Of a stretch of DNA of 54,513 bases, positions 21,335 to 29,546 are shown in pieces. Numbering within the stretch: the first letter of the stretch is position 1; the number at the start of each line of letters is the position of its first letter. The notes beneath the pieces were generated by a model. The model ran no database searches. It saw only the letters and a list, made by a program, of their open reading frames with translations, and was not told the origin of the DNA. Source of the stretch: Pseudomonas fluorescens (GTDB lineage Bacteria; Pseudomonadota; Gammaproteobacteria; Pseudomonadales; Pseudomonadaceae); assembly GCF_000967965.1 (NCBI RefSeq), contig NZ_LACC01000017.1, positions 202,794 through 257,306 on the forward strand, read 5' to 3'. A program made the position numbers and the translations under genes.

Positions 21335-21440
21335 TCTTATTGATTTATATAGATATTTTTTATTATTAAAGACGTGTGACAGTTAGAGTTCGTACCAAGG
21401 GGCGATTGATCCCGCAGGGGAAAACTCTAATATTCAGCTT
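21335..21440 (+). promoter_or_regulatory. AT-rich rsmZ promoter linker and -10 box
   Basis: 21335-21370 is very AT-rich (runs such as TTTATATAGATATTTT), unlike the GC-rich surroundings. In other pseudomonads H-NS-like MvaT/MvaU proteins and IHF bind the corresponding stretch of the rsmZ promoter. A TAATAT box at 21428-21433 fits a -10 element for a start near 21440. Binding by those proteins here is inferred. Confidence 0.65.
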
Positions 21441-21570
21441 GTGTCGACGGACAGACACGTCCTTCATGGATGAAGGATATGGATATCGCAGGACGCGATT
21501 CATCAGGACGATGAAAAGGAACACAGGGAATAGGGAAAAAATGTGGGCGGGTCAAACCGCCCCTTTTTTT
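21441..21570 (+). ncRNA. rsmZ: Small regulatory RNA RsmZ
   Basis: Gac-controlled RNA that sequesters RsmA/RsmE (CsrA family) translational repressors. I count nine GGA motifs between 21449 and 21536. Several sit in perfect hairpin loops: CCTTCA-TGGA-TGAAGG (21461-21476), ATCGC-AGGAC-GCGAT (21485-21499) and TCATC-AGGAC-GATGA (21500-21514); a fourth is in the 5' TGTC/GACA hairpin. It ends with a GC-rich hairpin and seven T (21543-21570). Its GacA box and location between rpoS and fdxA are those of rsmZ in other pseudomonads. Here an IS separates it from rpoS. Confidence 0.93.
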
Positions 21571-21584
21571 GCCTGCAGAAAAGC

Positions 21585-21610
21585 AAAAAGGCCCTTGTGG
21601 GGCCTTTTTC
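21585..21610 (-). terminator. fdxA terminator
   Basis: AAAAAGGCCC and GGGCCTTTTT form a near-perfect hairpin just past the fdxA stop, with T-tracts on both strands. It can end fdxA and back up the rsmZ terminator. Confidence 0.8.
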
Positions 21611-21626
21611 GCGAACGCGGGGGTAA

Positions 21627-21965
21627 TCAGCGTTCGAGGTCTGCGATCTTGCTGCCTACAGATTTGTTGATGATGCGATCAAAGTCTTCTGCATCAGGCA
21701 TCGAATCTTTCTTCTCGGTGATGTTCGGCCAGATATCGGCCAACTCAGCGTTCAGTTCGATGAAGTTCTCCATGCCGGCCGGAACCTCATCTTCGGAGAA
21801 GATAGCTACAGCAGGGCATTCAGGTTCGCACAGCGCGCAATCGATGCACTCATCCGGGTGGATCACCAGGAAATTCGGGCCTTCGTAAAAGCAGTCCACC
21901 GGACAGACTTCTACGCAGTCGGTGTACTTGCACTTGATGCAGTTGTCGGTGACGACGAAGGTCAT
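21627..21965 (-). CDS. fdxA: 7Fe ferredoxin
   Basis: Small electron carrier with one [3Fe-4S] and one [4Fe-4S] cluster. It is 112 aa, a little longer than the usual 107. The N-terminal half shows Cys9, Cys17 and Cys21 (NCIKCKYTDCVEVCPVDCF) and the second site ECIDCALCEPECP, the pattern of the Azotobacter FdI family. The C-terminal extension (ENFIELNAELADIWPNITEKK) is typical. It lies between rsmZ and mutS on the minus strand, the standard Pseudomonas position. Confidence 0.96.
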   Translation of the reverse strand: MTFVVTDNCIKCKYTDCVEVCPVDCFYEGPNFLVIHPDECIDCALCEPECPAVAIFSEDEVPAGMENFIELNAELADIWPNITEKKDSMPDAEDFDRIINKSVGSKIADLER

Positions 21966-22107
21966 TTCTAATTTTCTCCTCAGGCGCGGCTTGCTGCGCC
22001 CCTTCTCGTAGGGGTCGCCAGGTTCGGGAGCGATAGTCTGCTGGCCAGGCTATTAGCCAGCAGCATCCCAAACCGCGCGAGATTCTAACAGCTTGCAAGC
22101 CGCTGCG

Positions 22108-24687
22108 TTAGATCCGTGTCTTTAGTGTATAGAGCATTTCGAGAGCACGACGTGGCGTCATGTTGTCCAGGTCGAGCTTGGCCAAGTCATCCAGCACCGG
22201 GTGCGGCAGGCTGGCAAACAGATCGCTTTGCTGCGGAGCCGCCGGTTTGCCTTTGGCTGGTGCCGGTGTTTCATGGGGCAGGGCGGTGTCTTCCAGGCGG
22301 CTCAGATGCTCTCGAGCGCGGGTGATGACTTCGCTCGGTACGCCTGCCAGTTGCGCAACGGCCAGGCCATAACTCTGGCTGGCCGGCCCTGGCAGCACGT
22401 GGTGCAGGAACACGATGCGCTCGTTGTGCTCGGTGGCATTGAGGTGCACGTTGGCCACCAGCGGCTGTGCTTCCGGCAGGACGGTCAGTTCAAAGTAGTG
22501 GGTGGCGAACAGCGTGTATGCACGCAGATGCGCCAGGCGCTCGGCAGCGGCCCATGCCAGGGACAGACCGTCGAAGGTGCTGGTGCCGCGCCCGACTTCG
22601 TCCATCAGCACCAGGCTGCGCTCGGTGGCGTTGTGCAGGATGTTCGCGGTTTCGCTCATTTCCACCATGAAGGTCGAACGCCCGCCGGCCAGGTCATCGC
22701 TGGAGCCGATCCGGGTGAAGATGCGGTCGACCAACGACAGTTCGCAACTGGCTGCCGGCACGAAGCTGCCGATGTGGGCCAGGAGCACGATCAAGGCGGT
22801 CTGACGCATGTAGGTGGATTTACCGCCCATGTTCGGACCGGTGATCACCAGCATGCGGGTGTTGTCGTCCAGGCTCAGGTCGTTGGCCACGAACGGCGTG
22901 GTCAGCACTTGTTCGACCACCGGGTGGCGACCTTGAGTGATGCGCATGCACGGTTCACTGACGAAGCGCGGGCAGTTCAGGTCGAGGTTCAGCGCACGTT
23001 CGGCCAGGTTGCTCAATACATCCAGCTCGGCCAGGGCGCCAGCAGTGTCCTGCAGCGGTGGCAGCTGGCTGATCAGGTCTTCGAGCAGCGCTTCGTACAG
23101 CATCTTCTCGCGGGCCAGGGCACGGCTCTTGGCTGACAGTGCCTTGTCTTCGAACGCCTTGAGTTCCGGCGTAATGAAACGCTCGGCGCCTTTGAGCGTC
23201 TGGCGGCGAATGTAGTCGGCCGGTGCCGATTCCGCCTGCTTGCTTGGAAGCTCGATGAAGTAGCCGTGGATGCGGTTGTAACCGACCTTCAGGTGCGACA
23301 GGCCGGTGCGGGCCTTTTCCCGTGCTTCAAGGTCGATCAGGAATTGCCCGGCGTTTTCGCTCAGCGACTGCAGTTCGTCGAGTTCGCTGTCGTAGCCGGT
23401 TTTCAGCACGCCGCCATCACGAATGACGGCGGGCGGGTTGTCGATGATGGCTTTTTCCAGCAATGCCGCCAGTTCCGGGTAGGTGCTGGTGATGGTGGCG
23501 AGTTGCTGGAGATGCGGGGCTTCGAGCTCCGTCATTGCCACTTGCAATTCCGGCAGTGCGCCGAGGGCGTCACGCAAGCGGGCGAGGTCGCGGGGGCGGG
23601 CATTACGCAGGCCGATCCGCGCAAGAATTCGCTCGATGTCGCCGATTTCCTTGAGCTGCGGTTGCAGCCTTTCGAAGCGGTAACCGTCGAGCAGGCAAGT
23701 GATCGAAGTCTGACGCGCCAACAGCACCGTCAAATCGCGCAACGGGCGATTCAGCCAGCGGGTCAGCAAGCGGCTGCCCATGGCGGTCTGGCAGCGGTCC
23801 ACCACCGATTGCAGGGTGTTGTCGCGCCCCCCGGCCAGGTTGGTGTCGAGCTCCAGGTTGCGACGGCTGGCGCCATCGAGCACCACGGTGTCGTCCAGGC
23901 GCTCATGACGCAGGCTGCGCAAATGAGGCAGGGCGGTACGCTGGGTTTCCTTGGCGTAGGCCAGCAGGCAACCGGCGGAGCCGATCGCCAGGGTCAGGTT
24001 TTCGCAGCCAAAGCCCTTGAGATCCTGGGTCGAGAATTGCTGGCACAGGCTTTTGAGCGCCGAATCGCGCTCGAAATCCCACGGCGCGCGGCGACGCACA
24101 CCACGGCGTTTTTCCGCCGGCAAGTCCTTGGGCCAGTCATCCGGGATCAGCAGTTCCACCGGGTTGACCCGCTCCAGTTCCGCCAGCAGGTTTTCCCAAC
24201 CCTTGATTTCCAGCACGCTGAAGTTGCCGCTGGTGATGTCCAGCACCGCCAGGCCGAACAGGCGCTCATCGCCCAGGACGGCGGCGATCAGGTTGTCCCG
24301 ACGCTCGTCGAGCAACGCCTCGTCACTCACCGTCCCCGGCGTGATGATGCGCACGATCTGCCGCTCCACCGGCCCTTTGCTGGTGGCCGGGTCGCCGACC
24401 TGCTCGCAGATCACCACCGATTCGCCAAGCTTCACCAGCTTTGCCAGGTAACCCTCGGCGGCGTGGTAAGGAATCCCGCACATCGGAATCGCCTGGCCAG
24501 CCGACTGCCCGCGGGCCGTCAGGGTGATGTCCAGCAACTTGGCGGCCTTCTTCGCGTCTTCATAGAAGATCTCGTAGAAGTCGCCCATGCGGTAGAACAT
24601 CAGCTGATCCGGGTGCTGGTTTTTCAGGCGCCAGTACTGCTGCATCATCGGGGTGTGGGAGGACAGGTCGGAGACGGCTTTATTCAT
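22108..24687 (-). CDS. mutS: DNA mismatch repair protein MutS
   Basis: Recognises mismatches and small loops, then recruits MutL. It is 859 aa. The mismatch-wedging Phe37-Tyr-Glu39 motif (RMGDFYEIFYEDA) is intact. The C-terminal ABC-type ATPase has Walker A GPNMGGKSTYMRQ (about 618-630), signature and Walker B (LVLMDEVGRGTSTFDG), and HATHYFELT near 730; the C-terminal tail is linked to tetramer formation. No lesion that would indicate a mutator. It borders the tailocin locus on its 5' side. Confidence 0.98.
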   Translation of the reverse strand: MNKAVSDLSSHTPMMQQYWRLKNQHPDQLMFYRMGDFYEIFYEDAKKAAKLLDITLTARGQSAGQAIPMCGIPYHAAEGYLAKLVKLGESVVICEQVGDPATSKGPVERQIVRIITPGTVSDEALLDERRDNLIAAVLGDERLFGLAVLDITSGNFSVLEIKGWENLLAELERVNPVELLIPDDWPKDLPAEKRRGVRRRAPWDFERDSALKSLCQQFSTQDLKGFGCENLTLAIGSAGCLLAYAKETQRTALPHLRSLRHERLDDTVVLDGASRRNLELDTNLAGGRDNTLQSVVDRCQTAMGSRLLTRWLNRPLRDLTVLLARQTSITCLLDGYRFERLQPQLKEIGDIERILARIGLRNARPRDLARLRDALGALPELQVAMTELEAPHLQQLATITSTYPELAALLEKAIIDNPPAVIRDGGVLKTGYDSELDELQSLSENAGQFLIDLEAREKARTGLSHLKVGYNRIHGYFIELPSKQAESAPADYIRRQTLKGAERFITPELKAFEDKALSAKSRALAREKMLYEALLEDLISQLPPLQDTAGALAELDVLSNLAERALNLDLNCPRFVSEPCMRITQGRHPVVEQVLTTPFVANDLSLDDNTRMLVITGPNMGGKSTYMRQTALIVLLAHIGSFVPAASCELSLVDRIFTRIGSSDDLAGGRSTFMVEMSETANILHNATERSLVLMDEVGRGTSTFDGLSLAWAAAERLAHLRAYTLFATHYFELTVLPEAQPLVANVHLNATEHNERIVFLHHVLPGPASQSYGLAVAQLAGVPSEVITRAREHLSRLEDTALPHETPAPAKGKPAAPQQSDLFASLPHPVLDDLAKLDLDNMTPRRALEMLYTLKTRI

Positions 24688-24813
24688 CGGATTGTCGGGA
24701 AGCTCGTTGAAAGAGGTGGGGCAAAAGCGGGGCTACGGCCGGGCTTTTCCGCGATGGGCGCAAGGTTACCATGGGCGGTCTACCCAACGCAGGCGCCACG
24801 GCCGGGTGACATC

Positions 24814-24904
24814 TTTTACGATGTAAAAATCATGTTATGCACCGATTATGCAAATCGGCATTGTCTTCTTTGAGAAGACCAAGCACTATGCGGGTTATGC
24901 ATAA
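24814..24904 (+). promoter_or_regulatory. Operator-like dyads and TTATGCA repeats at the repressor promoter
   Basis: A perfect dyad TTTTAC-GAT-GTAAAA (24814-24828) is followed by three TTATGCA copies (24835-24841, 24846-24852, 24895-24901). The last is part of the palindrome TTATGCATAA (24895-24904). The same core recurs as TATGCA-TTGA-TGCATA before the holin gene. This suggests autorepression by the adjacent LexA-like regulator. Confidence 0.6.
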
Positions 24905-25631
24905 ACGCAACGTATCTACCGTATTAAGAGCATTGCTCGATCAGCACGGGATCTCCCCCACGGAGCTTCACCGTCGCACCGGCGTGCCTCAATCCACGCT
25001 CTCGCGCATTCTCAGCGGGAAGATCGTCGATCCTTCGGATAAACATATTTCGAAGATCGCCGAGTATTTCTCCTTGAGTACCGACCAGTTGCGTGGCCGC
25101 GCGGACGTCTCGTCTGCCGCTAATGCCGGGCGCGCTCCAGTGCATTCGGAACTCAAGGATATAAGTCTGTGGGATGACGATACCCCTGTCGATGACGACG
25201 AGGTGTCGGTCCCCTTTCTTCGCGAGGTTGAATTGGCTGCAGGATCAGGAAGATTCGTTATCGAGGAGAGCGAGCGCTCTAGCCTGCGCTTCGGCAAGCG
25301 AAGCCTGCGCCATAATGGCGTGCAGTTCGACCAGGCCAAGTGCGTGACAGTGCGGGGCAACAGCATGTTGCCGGTACTGCGCGATGGCGCCACGGTCGGG
25401 GTCAATGCCGGCAAGTGTGGCATTGGCGATATCGTTGATGGCGACCTTTATGCAATCAATCACAACGGCCAATTGCGGGTGAAGCAGCTGTATCGCCTGC
25501 CGACCGGGATTCGTTTGCGCAGCTTCAATCGTGATGAGCATCCGGACGAAGATTACACCTTTCAGGAAGTCCAGGAGGAGCCGATTGTTATCCTGGGGCA
25601 TGTTTTCTGGTGGGGTATGTACGCCCGCTAA
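24888..25631 (+). CDS. prtR: LexA-like (S24 peptidase) repressor of the tailocin locus, PrtR-type
   Basis: Cro/CI-family DNA-binding repressor fused to an S24 self-cleavage domain. The HTH lies near residues 15-45 (SPTELHRRTGVPQSTLSRILSGK). Numbering from the ATG at 24897 (244 aa), the cleavage pair is Ala115-Gly116, the nucleophile Ser156 (RGNSMLPVL) and the general-base Lys196 (LRVKQLYR), all present. RecA-stimulated autocleavage is therefore expected. The ATG at 24888 has GAGAAG upstream; both starts are plausible. Such regulators control R-type tailocin clusters between mutS and cinA in fluorescent pseudomonads. Here only a holin follows. The symbol is used by analogy. Confidence 0.85.
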   Translation: MRVMHKRNVSTVLRALLDQHGISPTELHRRTGVPQSTLSRILSGKIVDPSDKHISKIAEYFSLSTDQLRGRADVSSAANAGRAPVHSELKDISLWDDDTPVDDDEVSVPFLREVELAAGSGRFVIEESERSSLRFGKRSLRHNGVQFDQAKCVTVRGNSMLPVLRDGATVGVNAGKCGIGDIVDGDLYAINHNGQLRVKQLYRLPTGIRLRSFNRDEHPDEDYTFQEVQEEPIVILGHVFWWGMYAR

Positions 25632-25651
25632 CACTCCCTGCGTTCAGATAG

Positions 25652-25677
25652 AACCCGCTTCCCGAGCGGGTTTTTTT
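25652..25677 (+). terminator. Repressor-gene terminator
   Basis: AACCCGCT and AGCGGGTT form a perfect 8-bp hairpin followed by a T run ending at 25677, 21 bp past the repressor stop codon. Confidence 0.9.
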
Positions 25678-25706
25678 CGCGTGCTGAAAACATTGGATCA
25701 TCTTTT

Positions 25707-25750
25707 CAATGCGTTAACGCATTGACTAAATATGCATTGATGCATAACCT
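25707..25750 (+). promoter_or_regulatory. Holin promoter with two perfect operator palindromes
   Basis: An 18-bp perfect palindrome CAATGCGTTAACGCATTG (25707-25724) overlaps a -35-like TTGACT (25722-25727). A second dyad TATGCA-TTGA-TGCATA (25731-25746) fills the spacer and reaches the -10-like TAACCT (25745-25750), with a 17-bp spacer. A bound repressor would cover both promoter elements. The second dyad shares its core with the sites upstream of the repressor gene. Confidence 0.7.
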
Positions 25751-25804
25751 GCTTGCCTATCTAGGCAAGAACACGGTGTGACCGTTCACTCAAGGAGGCA
25801 TGAA

Positions 25805-26146
25805 ATGACCGCTGAGCAATATGCGTTGCTGGACATGCCTCTGTGGCTGGTCATCAGTCTGCCAATACTCGGTGGCGTTACTGGTGAAATGTGGCGTGCC
25901 GATAAAGAGGGCGTTCGTGGCTGGCTCCTTGTCCGACGCCTGAGCCTGCGATCTGGCTCCAGCATGATCTGCGGCGCCTCGGTCATCATGCTGCTGCACG
26001 CCGCCAATGTTTCCATTTGGGCTGCCTGTGCGGGTGGTTGTTTAGCGGCGATGGCCGGGACAGAAGTAGTTCTGGGGTTGTATGAGCGTTGGGTGGCCAA
26101 GCGTATGGGGGTCGGTCATGCCCCGTCCGGTGACGCCGAAGATTGA
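25805..26146 (+). CDS. Phage/tailocin holin-like membrane protein
   Basis: A 113-aa protein with an N-terminal membrane segment (LWLVISLPILGGVTG, about 12-27), a basic loop, and two further hydrophobic stretches (about 55-70 and 73-92). It resembles holins at the head of Pseudomonas R-tailocin clusters (family recalled, not searched), which open the inner membrane for the lysozyme. AAGGAGG at 25792-25798 is a strong ribosome binding site for the ATG at 25805. It is preceded by a palindrome-covered promoter. No sheath, tube, baseplate, fibre or lysozyme gene follows: cinA starts about 118 bp later. Confidence 0.8.
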   Translation: MTAEQYALLDMPLWLVISLPILGGVTGEMWRADKEGVRGWLLVRRLSLRSGSSMICGASVIMLLHAANVSIWAACAGGCLAAMAGTEVVLGLYERWVAKRMGVGHAPSGDAED

Positions 26147-26264
26147 TTCCCCGACAGGCCTTTTCCAGAGCCTTTGGTTCTTTACATTTTGATCGCTCCT
26201 GTTGCTTGCAAGTGCGGTCTGCTCGTGTACGGTTAACCTCATCCCGCCCGATCAGGAGATGACC

Positions 26265-26765
26265 GTGAACGAAATCACCCAGCTCGCCGCCGAACTCGGC
26301 AGACGCCTGCAGGTTCTCAATGCCCACGTCACCACGGCGGAGTCCTGCACCGGCGGAGGCATCGCCGAGGCAATCACCCGTATCCCCGGGAGTTCGGCCT
26401 GGTTCGAGGCCGGTTATGTCACCTACTCCAACCGGCAGAAAACCCTGCAACTGGATGTCCCGGTGGAATTGTTCACCACCGTGGGCGCGGTCAGTCGCGA
26501 GGTGGTCGAGGCCATGGTGCGGGGGGCGCAGAAGAAAAACAGCGCGTATTTCTCCGTGGCGGTCAGTGGCATCGCCGGACCGGATGGTGGAACGGCGAAC
26601 AAGCCGGTTGGCACGGTATGGCTGGCCTGGGGCGTTGGAGACCAAGTGTTCTGTGAGCGGCAGCACTTCCCGGGTAATCGCGACGACGTCCGCCGACAAA
26701 CGGTGAGGGCCGCGCTAGAGGGGCTGCTGCGGTATGCCGCGGCAGAAATCTCAAATCAGGGGTAG
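26265..26765 (+). CDS. cinA: CinA-family nicotinamide-nucleotide amidase
   Basis: Stand-alone C-terminal CinA domain (PncC type), 166 aa, expected to deamidate nicotinamide mononucleotide to nicotinate mononucleotide in pyridine nucleotide salvage. Motifs: TTAESCTGGGIAEAIT near 22-37, YVTYSNRQK near 58, and SGIAGPDGGTANKPVGTVW near 100. I prefer the GTG at 26265 (VNEITQL) because AGGAG ends 6 bp upstream; the ATG at 26259 directly abuts the AGGAG. Its place before recA is conserved in pseudomonads, and it marks the right border of the tailocin insertion site. Confidence 0.93.
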   Translation: MNEITQLAAELGRRLQVLNAHVTTAESCTGGGIAEAITRIPGSSAWFEAGYVTYSNRQKTLQLDVPVELFTTVGAVSREVVEAMVRGAQKKNSAYFSVAVSGIAGPDGGTANKPVGTVWLAWGVGDQVFCERQHFPGNRDDVRRQTVRAALEGLLRYAAAEISNQG

Positions 26766-26792
26766 GCGATCCGGAATCGCTGTGGAATAATA

Positions 26793-26808
26793 CTGGCTAC
26801 TTATACAG
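26793..26808 (+). promoter_or_regulatory. SOS box of recA
   Basis: CTGG-CTACTTAT-ACAG fits the LexA site CTGT-N8-ACAG with one mismatch in the left half. It lies 40 bp upstream of the recA start. The dinB promoter in this window has the same left-half change. Confidence 0.8.
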
Positions 26809-26848
26809 GTGTTGGCCGTCAGGCCTTATTGATTACGTGAGGACTTTA

Positions 26849-27907
26849 ATGGACGACAACAAGAAGAAAGCCTTGGCTGCGGCCCTGGGTCAGATCGAAC
26901 GTCAATTCGGCAAGGGTGCCGTAATGCGTATGGGCGATCAGGACCGTCAGGCGATCCCGGCCATCTCCACTGGCTCTCTGGGTCTGGACATTGCTCTCGG
27001 CATCGGCGGTCTGCCAAAAGGCCGTATCGTTGAAATCTACGGTCCTGAATCTTCCGGTAAAACGACGCTGACCTTGTCCGTGATCGCCCAGGCTCAAAAA
27101 GCCGGCGCGACCTGCGCATTCGTCGACGCCGAACACGCCCTCGACCCTGAGTACGCCGGCAAGCTGGGCGTCAACGTCGACGACCTGCTGGTTTCCCAGC
27201 CGGACACCGGCGAACAGGCCCTGGAAATCACCGACATGCTGGTGCGTTCCAACGCGGTTGACGTGATCATCGTCGACTCCGTGGCCGCCCTGGTGCCAAA
27301 GGCTGAAATCGAAGGCGAAATGGGTGACATGCATGTGGGCTTGCAAGCCCGTCTGATGTCCCAGGCGCTACGTAAAATCACCGGTAACATCAAGAACGCC
27401 AACTGCCTGGTGATCTTCATCAACCAGATCCGTATGAAAATCGGCGTGATGTTCGGTAGCCCGGAAACCACCACCGGTGGTAACGCACTGAAGTTCTACG
27501 CATCGGTTCGTCTGGACATCCGCCGCACTGGCGCGGTGAAAGAAGGTGATGAAGTCGTCGGTAGCGAAACCCGCGTCAAGGTTGTGAAGAACAAGGTGGC
27601 TTCGCCGTTCCGTCAGGCCGAGTTCCAGATTCTTTACGGCAAGGGCATCTACCTCAACGGTGAGATGATCGACCTGGGTGTTCTGCACGGTTTCGTCGAG
27701 AAGTCCGGTGCCTGGTATGCCTATGAAGGCACCAAGATCGGTCAGGGCAAGGCCAACTCGGCCAAGTTCCTGGCAGACAACCCGGAAGTCGCGGCAAAGC
27801 TGGAGAAGCAACTGCGTGACAAGCTGCTGTCCCCTTCGTCGGTAGCAGACGCCAAAGCTTCTGCGGTCAAAGAGACCGAAGACGACCTGGCTGACGCTGA
27901 TATCTGA
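26849..27907 (+). CDS. recA: Recombinase RecA
   Basis: DNA strand exchange and SOS co-protease, 352 aa. Walker A is GPESSGKTTL (about 66-75), Walker B IIVDSVAALVPK near 140, and loop L2 lies around FGSPETTTGGNALKFYASVRLD near 203-224. The C-terminal tail is acidic (ETEDDLADADI). The start is the ATG at 26849; GTGAGG lies upstream. recX follows after 8 bp. Its activated filament would trigger cleavage of LexA and of the PrtR-like repressor encoded 2 kb upstream. Confidence 0.99.
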   Translation: MDDNKKKALAAALGQIERQFGKGAVMRMGDQDRQAIPAISTGSLGLDIALGIGGLPKGRIVEIYGPESSGKTTLTLSVIAQAQKAGATCAFVDAEHALDPEYAGKLGVNVDDLLVSQPDTGEQALEITDMLVRSNAVDVIIVDSVAALVPKAEIEGEMGDMHVGLQARLMSQALRKITGNIKNANCLVIFINQIRMKIGVMFGSPETTTGGNALKFYASVRLDIRRTGAVKEGDEVVGSETRVKVVKNKVASPFRQAEFQILYGKGIYLNGEMIDLGVLHGFVEKSGAWYAYEGTKIGQGKANSAKFLADNPEVAAKLEKQLRDKLLSPSSVADAKASAVKETEDDLADADI

Positions 27908-27915
27908 TCGAAGCG

Positions 27916-28383
27916 ATGACCGCCGTACTCGATACACTCGTCGCGGTGCGGCGAACTGCAATGGACCTGCTCGCACGGCGCGAGCACGGTCGTGTCGAGC
28001 TGACGCGTAAACTGCGTCAGCGCGGCGCCATTCCCGAAATGATCGAAACAGCACTCGACCGGTTGACGGAAGAGGGGTTGTTGTCCGAAAGCCGTTACCT
28101 CGAAAGTTTCGTTTCCTACCGCGCCCGTTCCGGTTATGGCCCTTTACGCATTCGTGAAGAGTTGGGCCAGCGCGGCCTGCAGCGCACCGATATTGAACTC
28201 GCCCTGCGTGAGAGCGGTTTCGACTGGCAGGAGCAATTGATCGATACCTGGCGGCGCAAGTTCTCCGGGCAATTGCCGGCAGACGCCCGGGAGCGAGCCA
28301 AGCAAGGCAGGTTCCTGGCGTATCGGGGATACTCCATGGAAATGATCAACCGCCTCTTCAGTGGTCGAGGAATGGATGATTGA
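27916..28383 (+). CDS. recX: Regulatory protein RecX
   Basis: Modulator that binds within RecA filaments and limits RecA activity. It is 155 aa, made of three-helix repeats typical of RecX (AMDLLARREHGRVELTRKLRQRG at the start; YGPLRIREELGQRGL near 75). It is co-transcribed with recA, separated by 8 bp, and followed by a strong terminator. Confidence 0.95.
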   Translation: MTAVLDTLVAVRRTAMDLLARREHGRVELTRKLRQRGAIPEMIETALDRLTEEGLLSESRYLESFVSYRARSGYGPLRIREELGQRGLQRTDIELALRESGFDWQEQLIDTWRRKFSGQLPADARERAKQGRFLAYRGYSMEMINRLFSGRGMDD

Positions 28384-28387
28384 ACTG

Positions 28388-28422
28388 AAACGGCCCGCTA
28401 TTTCGATAGCGGGCCGTTTTTT
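28388..28422 (+). terminator. recA-recX terminator
   Basis: AAACGGCCCGCTA and TAGCGGGCCGTTT form a perfect 13-bp hairpin with a TTTCGA loop and a T-tract. It lies between convergent recX and the LOG-family gene and may serve both. Confidence 0.95.
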
Positions 28423-28427
28423 ATGCC

Positions 28428-29546
28428 TCATGAAACCTTTGACGGTTCCCGGGTGCGTTGTTGTACTTGGGGTTTTGATTGTGCCCAGTTTTCCGGCAGG
28501 TTGATGTAGTCCACAAGCTCGCGCAGACGTCCATGATTGCGGGCGTTGAAGTTGAAGACTAGCCGCACCAGATGGCTGAACTCGGCTTCGTCATGTTCCT
28601 CACCACTGTAAGCGCGCTGATGGAAGTGATCGCTCAGGCACAGGTCGGCGAAAGCCTCCTGCATGTGTTCGAGTGCGTGGTCGCTGAGTGTGTGATTCAT
28701 GCGAATCAGGAACTGATGCTTGAGCCAGCGACTGGAGTGGAAGTTGCTGTAGAACTGGTTGATATGCTCTACCGCTTCTTCGACGTTGTAGACCAGTTTC
28801 ACCAGCTTCATGTCAGTGGGCAGGATGTAGTGGTTTTCCTCCAGTTGCTGGTGAATGAAGTCCAGTGCGCCTTGCCAGAACTTGCCGCCCGGCGCGTCGA
28901 GCAGCACCACGGGTACCAATGGGCTCTTGCCGGTCTGGATTAGCGTCAGCACTTCCAGTGCTTCATCCAGCGTACCGAAGCCACCCGGACACAGCACCAA
29001 GGCATCGGCTTCCTTGACGAAGAACAGCTTGCGGGTGAAGAAGAAGTGGAAGGGCAACAGGTTGGTCGTGCCGTCGACAGTGGGGTTGGCATGCTGCTCG
29101 AAGGGCAGGGTGATGTTGAAGCCCAGGCTGTGTGTCAGGCCTGCGCCCTCATGGGCGGCGGCCATGATGCCGCCGCCGGCGCCAGTGATCACCATCATGT
29201 CCGAGCGCGCCAGCGCAGCGCCGATTTCCCGGGCCATGCTGTAGAGCGGATGTTCCATGGGGGTACGGGCCGAGCCGAAAACAGTGACCTTGCGCCGCCC
29301 CTTGAATTGTTCGAGCACGCGGAAAGCCTGTTCCAGTTCGCGCAGGGCTTGTAGGGTGATTTTGGCATTCCAGCGATTGTGGTCTTCCTGGGCCATGCGC
29401 AGCACGGTCAGGACCATGTCGCGGTAGATCGGGATGTTCGGGCTGTTGGGTGAAATCAGCTTGAGTTGTTCTTCGACCTTGCTGATGAGGTCGTGGCCGC
29501 TTTCTTCAAAATGACGGCTCAGGAGGTCATTCGGTTGGTAAGGCAT
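28428..29546 (-). CDS. LOG-family (lysine decarboxylase-like fold) protein
   Basis: 372 aa. The central Rossmann-like LOG domain (about 95-280) has VFGSARTP, ITGAGGGIMAAAHEGA and the hallmark PGGFGTLDEALEVL (PGGxGTxxE). Enzymes of this fold are nucleotide phosphoribohydrolases, including cytokinin-activating LOG and bacterial PpnN-type 5'-nucleotidases. The extra 80 N-terminal and 90 C-terminal residues are unlike short LOGs. Substrate is not predictable; a 5'-nucleotide N-glycosidase role is an inference. A structured 5' region lies upstream (29600-29690). Confidence 0.85.
   Translation of the reverse strand: MPYQPNDLLSRHFEESGHDLISKVEEQLKLISPNSPNIPIYRDMVLTVLRMAQEDHNRWNAKITLQALRELEQAFRVLEQFKGRRKVTVFGSARTPMEHPLYSMAREIGAALARSDMMVITGAGGGIMAAAHEGAGLTHSLGFNITLPFEQHANPTVDGTTNLLPFHFFFTRKLFFVKEADALVLCPGGFGTLDEALEVLTLIQTGKSPLVPVVLLDAPGGKFWQGALDFIHQQLEENHYILPTDMKLVKLVYNVEEAVEHINQFYSNFHSSRWLKHQFLIRMNHTLSDHALEHMQEAFADLCLSDHFHQRAYSGEEHDEAEFSHLVRLVFNFNARNHGRLRELVDYINLPENWAQSKPQVQQRTREPSKVS

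Noticed and set aside
21376..21888. Plus-strand open frame over rsmZ and fdxA
   Set aside because: It overlaps a structured RNA, two terminators and the certain fdxA gene, and has no ribosome binding site.
25632..26264. Active prophage at mutS-cinA
   Set aside because: There is no integrase, att repeat, replication, head or tail gene; only a repressor and a holin-like gene are present.
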